Source: Marseilla massiliensis
GTDB lineage: Bacteria; Bacteroidota; Bacteroidia; Bacteroidales; Bacteroidaceae
DNA length: 64,000 nt
Direction: 5' to 3'
NCBI RefSeq assembly: GCF_016899955.1
Contig: NZ_JACJJL010000002.1
Location: 210,906 to 274,905 of the forward strand
Below, piece by piece: positions 31,501-40,368 of the stretch. The translations under genes and the position numbers were made by a program. The notes beneath the pieces are model-generated. The model searched no databases. It was given only the letters and a program-made list of their open reading frames with translations, and had not been told where the DNA came from. The number at the start of each line of letters is the position of its first letter. Within the stretch, counting starts at the first letter, position 1.

Positions 31501-32115
31501 ATGAAAAGCGAAAAGGAAAAAGCAAGCGAAGGACTGCTATACGACGCTAACTACGACGGGCAGCTGCTGCGCGAAAGGGCCGAGTGTGCCGACATGACCC
31601 ACGAGCTGAACCAGATGCGCCCGTCGATGGCGGCCGAACGCGAGGCCCTGCTGCGCCGGCTGCTGGGCAGGGCGGGCAAGGCGCTGACCATTCTCTCGCC
31701 ATTCTTCTGCAACTATGGCTACAACATAAGCATTGGCGACAATTTCTTCATGAACATGAACTGCGTGATACTCGACGGGGCCAAGGTGACATTCGGCGAC
31801 AACGTGTTTGTTGCCCCCGGATGCGGGTTCTACACCGCCGGCCACCCGCTCGACAGCCAGCGGCGCAACAGCGGACTGGAGTATGCCTTCCCCATAACCG
31901 TGGGCAACAACGTGTGGATAGGGGCGCAGGTGTGCGTGCTGCCCGGCGTGACCATAGGCGACAACACGGTGATTGGCGCGGGCAGCGTGGTAACGAGGAG
32001 CATCCCGGCCAATGTGCTGGCAGCCGGCAACCCCTGCCGGGTGATCAGGGCGATTACCGAGGCCGACAAGGAGCGGTATACGCAACCGCCAAGGCTGCCG
32101 CACGGCGAGGGGTGA
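31501..32115 (+). CDS. Sugar O-acetyltransferase, Maa/LacA family
   Basis: The 204-residue left-handed beta-helix enzyme transfers acetyl from acetyl-CoA to a sugar hydroxyl. An N-terminal Maa-type cap (SEGLLYDANYDGQLLRERAE) precedes hexapeptide repeats (for example VTFGDNVFVAPGCGFYTAGH). The catalytic histidine is His115 in AGHPLD, the same number as in E. coli LacA. The C-terminus GNPCRVIRAIT is typical. Start at 31501, since the upstream codons do not match the family. It faces recQ and shares a bidirectional hairpin with it. Confidence 0.92.
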   Translation: MKSEKEKASEGLLYDANYDGQLLRERAECADMTHELNQMRPSMAAEREALLRRLLGRAGKALTILSPFFCNYGYNISIGDNFFMNMNCVILDGAKVTFGDNVFVAPGCGFYTAGHPLDSQRRNSGLEYAFPITVGNNVWIGAQVCVLPGVTIGDNTVIGAGSVVTRSIPANVLAAGNPCRVIRAITEADKERYTQPPRLPHGEG

Positions 32116-32170
32116 GCCGGGGCACGACCCGGGCGCGCCGGACGCCGGGAGCAGGCCCGGGGCAACAGAC

Positions 32171-32217
32171 AAAAAGCGCCGGGGCAAGGCATACGGTGGG
32201 TATGCCCTGCCCCGGCG
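32171..32217 (-). terminator. Terminator between acetyltransferase and recQ
   Basis: An 18-base stem with one G:T-type mismatch (CGCCGGGGCAAGGCATAC / GTATGCCCTGCCCCGGCG). A T5 tract follows when read on the minus strand, terminating recQ. It may also stop plus-strand transcripts. Confidence 0.8.
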
Positions 32218-32245
32218 TGTTGCGTCCGGGAGGCCCGGGGGCGCG

Positions 32246-34432
32246 TCAGTTGGCCATGTCGGATATGAACTTTATGCGCACCAGGCGTATCTCGTCTTCC
32301 GAGTAGTCTTCGCCCAGCTCGCGTATGGCCGTCTCCAGGTCGTCGGTCTCCGACTCCTTGAAGTACTCGTAGATGTCGTCCACATGGTCTTCGTCCATCA
32401 CCTCTTCGAGGAAATAGTCGATGTTTATCTTCGTTCCCGAGTAAACGATGGCCTCAACCTCGTCGAGCATCTCGTCGAAGTCGATGCCCTTGGCGTTGGC
32501 GATGTCGTCAAGCGCTATCTGGCGGTCGATGCTCTGGATGATGCTCACCTTGAGCATCGACTTCTTGGCCACCGTGCGCACGCGCAGGTCGGCCTGGCGC
32601 ACGATGTCGTTCTCTTCGCAATAGCGCTTGATGAGGTCGACAAACTCCTTGGCGTAGGGCTGCTTCACCTTGCCCTCGCCCACTCCCTGTATGTTCTTGA
32701 GCTCCTCGAGGGTGACAGGGTAGTCGGTGGCCATCTGGTCTATCGACACGTCTTGGAATATGACGTACGGCGGGCGGCCCATTTTCTTTGACACCTTCTT
32801 GCGCAAGTCTTTGAGCATTGCGCTCAATGTCGGGTCCAACGCGCTCGTGCCGCCGGCCGCGCCGTCCAGTGATGCTTCGTCGTCCTCGTTGAATTCGTTG
32901 TCTTCTACAATCATGAATGATTCAGGTTTTTTTATGAATTTCTTTCCTTCGGGCGTTATCTTCAGCAGCCCGTAGTTCTCAACGTCTTTCTTCAGGTATC
33001 CCGCTATGAGCGCCTGGCGTATGAGCGGGTTCCATATCTTCTCGTTGTCGTCCTCACCCGAGCCGAAGGCCTCGAGCTCGTGGTGCTTGTGCGCCACTAT
33101 TTCGTCGGTCTCGCGCCCCATGATGAAGTCTATCACATAGTCTGAGCGGAAGTTCTCTTTTATTGCCGCAATGGCCTTGAGGGCTGTGAGCAATTGCGCC
33201 CCGGCCTCAATCTTGCGCTTGGGATGCAGGCAATTGTCGCAATTGCCGCAATTGTCGCGAGTGTAATTCTCGCCGAAATAATGCAGCAGCATCTTGCGCC
33301 TGCATACGGAAGTCTCGGCGTATGCCGCCGTCTCCTGCAGCAGTTGCCGGCCAATGTCCTGCTCTGCCACGGGCTTGCCTTCCATGAACTTGTCGAGTTT
33401 CTGCAGGTCCTTGTGCGAGTAGAATGCCACGCAGAGGCCCTCGCCCCCGTCGCGCCCGGCCCGGCCCGTCTCCTGGTAATATCCCTCGAGGCTCTTGGGT
33501 ATGTCGTAGTGTATCACGAAGCGCACGTCGGGCTTGTCTATGCCCATGCCGAAGGCTATTGTGGCCACGATGACGTCGATCTTCTCCATGAGGAAGCCGT
33601 CTTGCGTCTTTGAGCGCGTGGCGGAGTCGAGCCCGGCGTGGTATGCGGCAGCCTTTATGTCGTTGGCGCGCAGTATGGCGGCCAGCTCTTCCACCTTCTT
33701 GCGTGAGAGGCAGTATATGATGCCGCTCTTGCCCGGGTGCTGCTTTATGAACTTTATGATGTCCTTGTCTACGTCTTTCGTCTTGGGGCGCACCTCGTAA
33801 TACAGGTTGGGCCTGTTGAAAGAGCTCTTGAACTCTTTGGCGTCGACGATGCCGAGGCTCTTCTTTATGTCCGTCCGCACCTTGTCGGTGGCCGTGGCCG
33901 TCAACGCGATCACCGGCGCCTGTCCGATCTCGTTGATTATCGGGCGTATGCGGCGATACTCCGGCCTGAAATCATGACCCCACTCCGATATGCAATGCGC
34001 CTCGTCGATGGCATAGAACGATATTTTGACCGTCTTGAGGAACTCCACGTTGTCTTCTTTGGTCAGCGACTCCGGGGCGACATACAGTAGCTTGGTGCGC
34101 CCGGCGCGGATGTCGGCCTTCACCTGGTCGATGGCGGCCTTGTTCTGCGACGAGTTGAGGTAGTGGGCCACCCCCTGCACCTCGCTGAGGTTGCTGATCA
34201 CGTCAACCTGGTTCTTCATCAGCGCTATGAGGGGGGAGATGACTATGGCCGTGCCATCCATGAGCAGCGACGGCAGTTGGTAGCACAGCGACTTGCCACC
34301 GCCCGTGGGCATGAGCACGAAAGTGTCGTGCCCGTCGAGCACGTTGCGTATGATGGCTTCCTGGTCGCCCTTGAACTTGTCGAAACCGAAATATTTCTTA
34401 AGCGCTTCTGTAAGATTAACCTTGTCTGTCAT
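32246..34432 (-). CDS. recQ: ATP-dependent DNA helicase RecQ
   Basis: The 728-residue 3'-5' helicase acts in recombination and replication-fork repair. Motif I MPTGGGKS (41-48), DEAH box at 143-146 followed by CISEWGHDFR, and motif VI QETGRAGRDG are all present. The RQC zinc site shows cysteines in CRRKMLLHYFGE and CGNCDNC. An HRDC domain follows (about 535-610). About 110 further residues, acidic at the end, form a second C-terminal extension typical of Bacteroidota RecQ. Last in the clpP-clpX-recQ group, 87 bases after clpX. Confidence 0.95.
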   Translation of the reverse strand: MTDKVNLTEALKKYFGFDKFKGDQEAIIRNVLDGHDTFVLMPTGGGKSLCYQLPSLLMDGTAIVISPLIALMKNQVDVISNLSEVQGVAHYLNSSQNKAAIDQVKADIRAGRTKLLYVAPESLTKEDNVEFLKTVKISFYAIDEAHCISEWGHDFRPEYRRIRPIINEIGQAPVIALTATATDKVRTDIKKSLGIVDAKEFKSSFNRPNLYYEVRPKTKDVDKDIIKFIKQHPGKSGIIYCLSRKKVEELAAILRANDIKAAAYHAGLDSATRSKTQDGFLMEKIDVIVATIAFGMGIDKPDVRFVIHYDIPKSLEGYYQETGRAGRDGGEGLCVAFYSHKDLQKLDKFMEGKPVAEQDIGRQLLQETAAYAETSVCRRKMLLHYFGENYTRDNCGNCDNCLHPKRKIEAGAQLLTALKAIAAIKENFRSDYVIDFIMGRETDEIVAHKHHELEAFGSGEDDNEKIWNPLIRQALIAGYLKKDVENYGLLKITPEGKKFIKKPESFMIVEDNEFNEDDEASLDGAAGGTSALDPTLSAMLKDLRKKVSKKMGRPPYVIFQDVSIDQMATDYPVTLEELKNIQGVGEGKVKQPYAKEFVDLIKRYCEENDIVRQADLRVRTVAKKSMLKVSIIQSIDRQIALDDIANAKGIDFDEMLDEVEAIVYSGTKINIDYFLEEVMDEDHVDDIYEYFKESETDDLETAIRELGEDYSEDEIRLVRIKFISDMAN

Positions 34433-34519
34433 ATCGTGGTTTGGTTGGGGGCAGCCGCGTCATCCCGGCCGCCAGGGTTATTCGTATGTTGCAGGCCTAA
34501 AGGCCGGCCGGGGCACATC

Positions 34520-35752
34520 TCAGGAAGCGAGCTTCTGCAAATGTGACTTATCCAGCTGCTGCCGGGCATAATCGAGAGTGACCTCAAAGGTCTTTGCATC
34601 GGTGGACGGCACCTCGAACATGGCGTCCATCATTATGCTTTCGACGATGGAGCGGAGCCCGCGGGCGCCGAGCTTGTACTCTACGGCCTTGTCGACGATG
34701 AGGTTCAGGGCCTCGTCGCTGAACGTCAGCTCTATGCCGTCCATGGCAAACAGCTTGGCGTATTGCTTCACTATCGAGTTCTTGGGCTCGGTAAGGATGC
34801 GGGCAAGGGCGTCGCGGTCGAGCGGCTTGAGGTAGGTGAGCACCGGCAGGCGGCCTATTATCTCGGGTATGAGGCCAAAGGCCTTGAGGTCTTGCGGCAG
34901 GATGTACTGCATGAGGTCTTCCTTGTCTATTTTCCTCACGTTCTGCACCGAGTTGTAGCCCACGGTGTGGGTGTTGAGCCTTTGGGCTATCTTGCGCTCT
35001 ATGCCGTCGAAGGCCCCGCCGCAGATGAACAGTATGTTGCGCGTGTCCACCTGGGTGTAGTCTTGGTCGGGGTGCTTGCGCCCGCCCTTGGGTGGCACGT
35101 TGACGACGGTTCCCTCGAGCAGCTTCAAGAGGCTCTGCTGCACGCCCTCGCCGCTGACGTCGCGCGTTATCGACGGGTTGTCGCTCTTGCGGGCTATCTT
35201 GTCTATCTCGTCAATGAAGACTATGCCGCGCTCGGCGGCGGGCACATCGTAGTCGGCCACCTGGAGCAGCCGCGAGAGTATGCTCTCCACGTCTTCGCCC
35301 ACGTATCCCGCCTCGGTGAACACCGTGGCGTCGACGATGGTGAACGGCACGTCGAGCAGCTTGGCTATGGTGCGCGCCAGCAGCGTCTTGCCCGTGCCGG
35401 TGCTGCCCACCATGATGATGTTGCTCTTCTCTATCTCCACGCCCGAGGGGTCGTCGGGCTGCTGCAAGCGCTTGTAGTGGTTGTAGACGGCCACCGAGAG
35501 GTTGCGCTTGGCCTCGTCCTGCCCTATGATGTATTCGTCGAGGTATGCCTTGATTTCGGTTGGCTTCGGCACTTTCTTTATCTGGAACCTGTCGCTCTTC
35601 TTGGCTTCCGGCTCGCCGAGGCCCGCCGACTGCACTATATGGTATGCCTGCGTGGCGCAATCCTCACAGATGTAACCTGTAAGCCCCGTTATCAGGAGCC
35701 TCACGTCCTTGTCGCTCCTTCCGCAGAAGCTGCACACTTTCTTCATTGCCAC
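34520..35752 (-). CDS. clpX: ATP-dependent Clp protease ATP-binding subunit ClpX
   Basis: The 410-residue AAA+ unfoldase feeds substrates to ClpP. The N-terminal zinc-binding domain has Cys7, Cys10, Cys29 and Cys32. Walker A GSTGTGKT is at 116-123 and Walker B IVFIDEID at 177-184. The ClpP-docking IGF-type loop is not in canonical form that I can see; the segment around [20 protein letters not shown] holds the family's RxG motif. The start could be Met3. Three bases separate it from clpP. Confidence 0.96.
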   Translation of the reverse strand: MAMKKVCSFCGRSDKDVRLLITGLTGYICEDCATQAYHIVQSAGLGEPEAKKSDRFQIKKVPKPTEIKAYLDEYIIGQDEAKRNLSVAVYNHYKRLQQPDDPSGVEIEKSNIIMVGSTGTGKTLLARTIAKLLDVPFTIVDATVFTEAGYVGEDVESILSRLLQVADYDVPAAERGIVFIDEIDKIARKSDNPSITRDVSGEGVQQSLLKLLEGTVVNVPPKGGRKHPDQDYTQVDTRNILFICGGAFDGIERKIAQRLNTHTVGYNSVQNVRKIDKEDLMQYILPQDLKAFGLIPEIIGRLPVLTYLKPLDRDALARILTEPKNSIVKQYAKLFAMDGIELTFSDEALNLIVDKAVEYKLGARGLRSIVESIMMDAMFEVPSTDAKTFEVTLDYARQQLDKSHLQKLAS

Positions 35753-35755
35753 CGC

Positions 35756-36421
35756 TTACTTCTTTTTTGTCAGCACCGTGTCTATCATCCCATACTCGCG
35801 GGCCTCGTCGGCCGTCATCCAGTAGTTGCGGTCGGAGTCGTTCCACACTTTGTCGTACGGGGTGTGCGAATGCTCGGATATGATGGTGTAAAGCTCTTTC
35901 TTGAACTTCATTATCTCCTTTGCCTCTATCTCGATGTCTGAGGCCTGGCCCTGCACTCCGCCCAGCGGCTGGTGAATCATCACGCGGCTGTGGGTGAGGG
36001 CCGAGCGCTTGCCTTCGGCGCCGGCCACGAGCAGCACGGCGGCCATCGAGGCGGCCATGCCGGTGCATATTGTGGCCACGTCGCTCGAGATGAACTGCAT
36101 GGTGTCGTAGATGCCGAGCCCTGCGGTGACGCTGCCGCCGGGCGAGTTGATGTATATCGATATGTCTTTGCCCGGGTCAACGGAGTCGAGGTAGAGCAGC
36201 TGGGCCTGCAGGGTGTTGGCCGTATAGTCGTCGATGGGCGTGCCGAGGAAGATGATGCGGTCCATCATCAGGCGCGAGAACACGTCCATCTGCGTCACGT
36301 TAAGCTGGCGCTCCTCGAGAATGTAGGGGTTGAGATACTGCGACTGGGCGCTTATCACGCCGTCGAGCACCTGCCCGTTGATTCCCAAATGCCGTGTGGC
36401 ATATTTTCTGAAGTCGTTCAT
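35756..36421 (-). CDS. clpP: ATP-dependent Clp protease proteolytic subunit
   Basis: The 221-residue serine protease forms the tetradecameric chamber. The catalytic triad is Ser125 (GMAASM), His150 (MIHQP) and probably Asp195. The oxyanion/handle region INSPGGSVTAG is intact. It is preceded by a candidate promoter and palindromic operator and followed directly by clpX. Together with the trigger factor upstream this makes the usual tig-clpP-clpX protein-quality cluster. Confidence 0.96.
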   Translation of the reverse strand: MNDFRKYATRHLGINGQVLDGVISAQSQYLNPYILEERQLNVTQMDVFSRLMMDRIIFLGTPIDDYTANTLQAQLLYLDSVDPGKDISIYINSPGGSVTAGLGIYDTMQFISSDVATICTGMAASMAAVLLVAGAEGKRSALTHSRVMIHQPLGGVQGQASDIEIEAKEIMKFKKELYTIISEHSHTPYDKVWNDSDRNYWMTADEAREYGMIDTVLTKKK

Positions 36422-36494
36422 ATTTATCTTTAAATGTTGTTTTTAATGTTATCGGAATAAGGCACTAAAAAAGAAGGCTGCCGACCTTATTTAC

Positions 36495-36515
36495 TTGTTC
36501 CGTGGAACAAAGTTA
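36495..36515 (-). promoter_or_regulatory. -7 element and overlapping palindrome upstream of clpP
   Basis: On the minus strand TAACTTTG (36515-36508) is a -7 match. It overlaps the palindrome TTGTTCCACGGAACAA (36510-36495), which would cover the transcription start. A repressor binding there could control clpP-clpX-recQ separately from tig. Confidence 0.5.
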
Positions 36516-36568
36516 ATAAAAAAAGTCGATAACCTTCTTTCTGTGGGGCTTTTTTTTCTTAAAACCCC

Positions 36569-37936
36569 TTATTTTTCCTGCATCATCTTGTTGAAGTCGT
36601 CGAGCGAGATGGATTTCTTATTCAGTTTCACCTTGCCCTTGAGTGCCTCGATGAGCTTCACGTCTACGGCGCGGTCTACAAGGCTGTCCACGTTCTTGCG
36701 CTCCTTGAGCATGTCGCTGGCATACTTCTCGATGTATTCGTCGGGCACGTTGGCCATGCCATACTGTGCAAACTGTATGCGCGCGGTTTCCTTTGCAACG
36801 TTCTTCACGTCGTTGTCGTCTACCTTGATGCCGTTGTCGGCAACCAGCTGCTCCTTTATCAGGTGCCACTTCAGCTCGACGATGCTTGCGGCGTAGTTGT
36901 CGTCGACGAACTTCTGGCCGCGGTCTTCGTTGTTCTTGAGCATCACGCGCTTGAGCATGGCGTCGGGGAACTGGAGCTCGCCCACCTTGTCTTCCATGTA
37001 CTTGCGCACGTCGAGCAGGAACTTATAGTCGGAGTCGGTGGCCAGCTGGGCCTTGATGCCCTCGCTTATCTTCTGGCGGAACTCCTCCTCGCTCTTCACC
37101 TCGTCCTTGCCGAACACGTTGTCAAACAGCTCCTGGTTGACCTCGGCCTTGACGAAGCGCGATATTTCCGTCACGAGGTAGGTGAAGTCAGACTCCATCG
37201 TGGCTGCCTTCTCCTTGTCTATCTTGAGCAGCGACGTTATCTCGGCGTCGTTCTCCGGGTAAGCCTTCTTCGGGTTGAACGTGATGACGCTGCCCAGCTT
37301 GGCGCCGTCGAACAGGTTTTTCTGCTCTTCCACCTTAATATATTCGGGCATGAGCACGGCTCCCTCAACCACTACGCCGTCTTCCTTGGCGTTGCCGTCG
37401 GGGCCGAGCTCGCGCAGGTCGCCCTTCAGCATGTCGTTCTTCGCGGGGTCGTAGTCTTCCACCTTGTCGTAGTGGCCTGCGCGCGATGCGAACATGTCCA
37501 CCTGGCGGTTCACGAGCTCGTCGTCCACCTCGATGTCGTAGTAGTCAACAGTGTCTCCCTCGCCAAGCTCGGCCTTGAACTCCGGGGCCACGGCGATGTC
37601 GAACACAAACTCAAACGGGCCGTCGGCCTTGAAGTCAACGGGCTTCTGCTTCTCCTCGTTGGGCAGCGGCTCGCCGAGCATCTGTATCTTGTTGTCGCGG
37701 ACGTAGCCATAGAGCTTCTCGCCTATGAGCTTGTTGATGACGTCCACCTTAACGGCCTCGCCATACTGGCGCTTGATGAGCCCCATGGGCACCATGCCCG
37801 GACGGAAGCCCGGCATGTTGGCTTTCTTGCGGTAATCCTTAAGCTGCTTCTCTACATCTTTCTCATAATCCTCCTTCTCAATGGTCAGCGTGAGCTGGCC
37901 GTTGATTTTGTCGGGGTTCTCGAATGAAATATTCAT
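36569..37936 (-). CDS. tig: Trigger factor
   Basis: The 455-residue ribosome-bound chaperone meets nascent chains. The N-terminal ribosome-binding domain contains the signature-like GFRPGMVPMGLIKRQYG (about 43-59; GFRxGKxP in E. coli), here with Met in place of Lys. A divergent PPIase-like domain and a long helical C-terminal domain follow. As in other Bacteroidota the PPIase part is poorly conserved. It is the first gene of the tig-clpP-clpX-recQ group. Confidence 0.92.
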   Translation of the reverse strand: MNISFENPDKINGQLTLTIEKEDYEKDVEKQLKDYRKKANMPGFRPGMVPMGLIKRQYGEAVKVDVINKLIGEKLYGYVRDNKIQMLGEPLPNEEKQKPVDFKADGPFEFVFDIAVAPEFKAELGEGDTVDYYDIEVDDELVNRQVDMFASRAGHYDKVEDYDPAKNDMLKGDLRELGPDGNAKEDGVVVEGAVLMPEYIKVEEQKNLFDGAKLGSVITFNPKKAYPENDAEITSLLKIDKEKAATMESDFTYLVTEISRFVKAEVNQELFDNVFGKDEVKSEEEFRQKISEGIKAQLATDSDYKFLLDVRKYMEDKVGELQFPDAMLKRVMLKNNEDRGQKFVDDNYAASIVELKWHLIKEQLVADNGIKVDDNDVKNVAKETARIQFAQYGMANVPDEYIEKYASDMLKERKNVDSLVDRAVDVKLIEALKGKVKLNKKSISLDDFNKMMQEK

Positions 37937-37980
37937 CTGTCTGCTATTTATTAATTTTTTGATGTTCTGAATATGAGTTG

Positions 37981-37988
37981 CAAAATTA
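37981..37988 (-). promoter_or_regulatory. Putative -7 element of tig
   Basis: Reads TAATTTTG followed by CA on the minus strand, 44 bases before the tig start. Confidence 0.5.
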
Positions 37989-38058
37989 CAGATAAATGGT
38001 GTAACAGCCTAACAATTTCGGATTTTTAACTAATGCCGCACGGCCATGTTGCCCCTTG

Positions 38059-38427
38059 TCATTTCGTCCACTTGACAGAGCAATGCTTGCCGTCTATTGT
38101 TGTTGAAAATGTATAGACGCCCGACGGCAATTCTGCCACGTCGACGCTTCCTTCACTGCCGCCTATCATACCATTTTTACCGTACAAAGCATTTGCCATG
38201 TTCCGTATCAAGAAAGGCCTTTGCATACTGTCAGGCGACGAAGAGTTTATCTTGAAACGGAGACGCTTCCCATCCAGCCACAGGCGTATCGATGAACTGA
38301 AGGCCAATGTGGCCTCATCGGTCAAGTCAATCGTCAGCGGCTCTCCCACTACCTCACCATTGTCGTTGTAGTATGTAAGCCTGAACGTTGATGGATACCG
38401 ACTGTTCATTGACGCGACAATGGCCCC
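38059..38427 (-). pseudogene. C-terminal remnant of a secreted surface protein
   Basis: The open frame runs from a stop at 38428-38430 to 38059 and encodes about 122 residues, with the first ATG at 38409. It lacks a signal peptide. It ends with LPSGVYTFSTTIDGKHCSVK, the shape of a type IX secretion sorting tail, so it looks like the end of a larger exported protein whose front is lost. Repeat copy D lies 23 bases upstream. The family is not recognised. Confidence 0.55.
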
Positions 38428-38450
38428 TCATTTGGGTAGGCAGAAAGGCA

Positions 38451-38650
38451 TAAGTAGCTGTTCAAAATTAACCGATACAATAGACCTTGCAGGTGTCCTC
38501 TATATCTTTGCCACCATCTTGTGTGCTCTTTCGGGCCGCATACCAAAGTCTCATCGGTCGCGTAGCCCGCTACGCTCTCTCTTCGGACTTTGGCATGCAT
38601 CTCAGAAATAGCGCACAATTTGATGGCAATTAATTTTGAACAACTACTTA
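38451..38650 (+). repeat. 200-bp MITE-like repeat, copy D
   Basis: A full copy, TAAGTAGCTGTTCAAAATTA at the left and TAATTTTGAACAACTACTTA at the right. It sits between two decayed surface-protein genes, in inverted orientation to copy E at 40068. Confidence 0.93.
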
Positions 38651-38733
38651 ATAAACACCTGCTGTTGTTCCTTGTGCGCACATTGCAGTTGACAGGCAGC
38701 ACATCAATGCCAATGGAACAACCTGTTTCATAA

Positions 38734-39759
38734 TTACTTAATCAATATCCTACGTACAAATTCTTTTCCCTCTCTCTCTCGAAGTATTCTCAATATGTAG
38801 AAACCTTTGGGAAGCGATATGCAGACACTGTTCGCATGGACAACACCCGAAAAGAAAGACTTGCCCCCCTAAGCCTGTGACGGAGACATTACCCAATGGT
38901 GAATCTGACGAAATGTTGCAAAAGCCGTTGCCTATCGACATGCCTACACCACCAGCCTCAACCTTGGCCTCTGATATGCCAGACGCCTCCCAGTCTGGCG
39001 TTATCCATTCCGTACCGCTCCATCCATATCCATTTGACACACCGAAGAGAAAGCTGCTACCATAATACACATAATAGCTCACAGTATCAGGCAATTGGTC
39101 TGGCGAATCAAAAATGTCATAATTCACAAATGTTGGCGGTGTGGCCCCATTGTCACGAATGGTCGACAGCGCAAAATCAAATGCACTCCCACCATACTCT
39201 ATGGTCACCAATGAACAGTCAAACGGGTCGTCTCCCCAAACGCAAGTCTCATCGTAAACCATCGAAACTATCTTCAAGTCGGTGTTGGTGGCAACACATC
39301 CAATTTCAACATGACACTATAGTCCACACTTTCACTACCCGACGAAAACCGGCAGACAATCGAAACAGTGTCGCTAACGGCCATCGGAACACCATAAGCC
39401 GTCAAATAGCTCCCTTTGCCAAACGTCACACCCCAAATACGCGGTTTCACCTTAAACGCTGCAAACGAAACATCATTGCCAAGACCGTATTCATGCTTCA
39501 ACTCTGGCTGGCCAGCCCTGTGGCACTGCGCAAACCATGAAACATGCAAATTGCCAATATCAACCGGTTCTCCTTTTTCATCTGAAAGAAAGAACAGGCA
39601 ACTGTCATTGTCCTCGGCAATTGCCGAGCCATGGACAGAACAACCGTCTATAACAGCAACCAAATGAAGGTTTCCAATACTGTCATCAGTAATTTCTGCG
39701 CCAATGACATTATATGCCAATGCCCAGAGAGTGGCAAACAAGACTATCGCACGACACAT
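38734..39759 (-). pseudogene. Secreted surface protein gene broken by two frameshifts
   Basis: The 5' part (39759-39274) starts with a signal peptide (MCRAIVLFATLWALAYNVIG) and ends in a frame that should pass, after one missing base near 39300, into VATNTDLKIVSMVYDE (39290-38860). A second break is at the six-C run at 38863-38868. With five C the frame continues to GVVHANSVCISLPKGFYILR and stops at 38734; this is a type IX sorting-type tail. Without the correction the end is a Cys-rich nonsense tail. The restored protein would have about 341 residues. No enzyme motif is recognised. Confidence 0.6.
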
Positions 39760-39899
39760 TTTTTACCAACACTATGATTATGTCCGTTCTTTAACACATA
39801 CATGCCAGCCGACAAAGTGCCGTGACACGACTCTACTCTGCCAACCTTGGTGCCGCCTAAAGTATATATGTAGCATTTCCCATAATCTTGTTCCTCTGC
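39744..39899 (-). pseudogene. Orphan C-terminal sorting tail of a lost gene
   Basis: A frame bounded upstream by a stop codon encodes 51 residues, AEEQDYGKCYIYTLGGTKVG then SAGMYVLKNGHNHSVGKK, again the beta-rich GxYxxxxG tail of a type IX secretion substrate, without any body. It overlaps the start of the next pseudogene by 16 bases. Confidence 0.5.
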
Positions 39900-40067
39900 T
39901 TAAGGGGGAAGCAATGGAATGGAAACAAAAAACAATAGCAACAAATGCACTATGTGTTTCATAAGCAGACTTTTGACATTTTACATGATTTAGCTGCTAA
40001 TATAACACTTTTCTATACTAACCGACTCATTTTAGCTGATTATTTGTTTTGTTTTAACGTAATTTAT

Positions 40068-40267
40068 TAAGTAGGTGTTCAAAATTAATTGCCAGCAAAT
40101 TGTGCGCTATTTCGGAGACACATGCCTAAGTCCGAAGAGAGAGCGTAGCGGGCTACGCTACCGATGAGACTTTGATATGCGGCCCGAAAGAGCACACAAG
40201 ATGGTGGCAAAGATATAGAGGACACCTGCAAAGTATATTGTATCGGTTAATTTTGAACAGCTACTTA
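40068..40267 (-). repeat. 200-bp MITE-like repeat, copy E
   Basis: A full copy in reverse orientation: TAAGTAGGTGTTCAAAATTA at 40068 and TAATTTTGAACAGCTACTTA ending at 40267. Similarity to copies A, C and D is near complete. The 168 bases between the sorting-tail remnant and this copy are AT-rich and hold no gene. Confidence 0.93.
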
Positions 40268-40368
40268 TATTGAATGCAAGCACGGCACAGCCAGATTCTG
40301 GGGAGCACGCCGCAGCTGCTCAAAGAAAAGCATCTATACCTGCCGCCCACAGCACATGTGGCGTGGCG

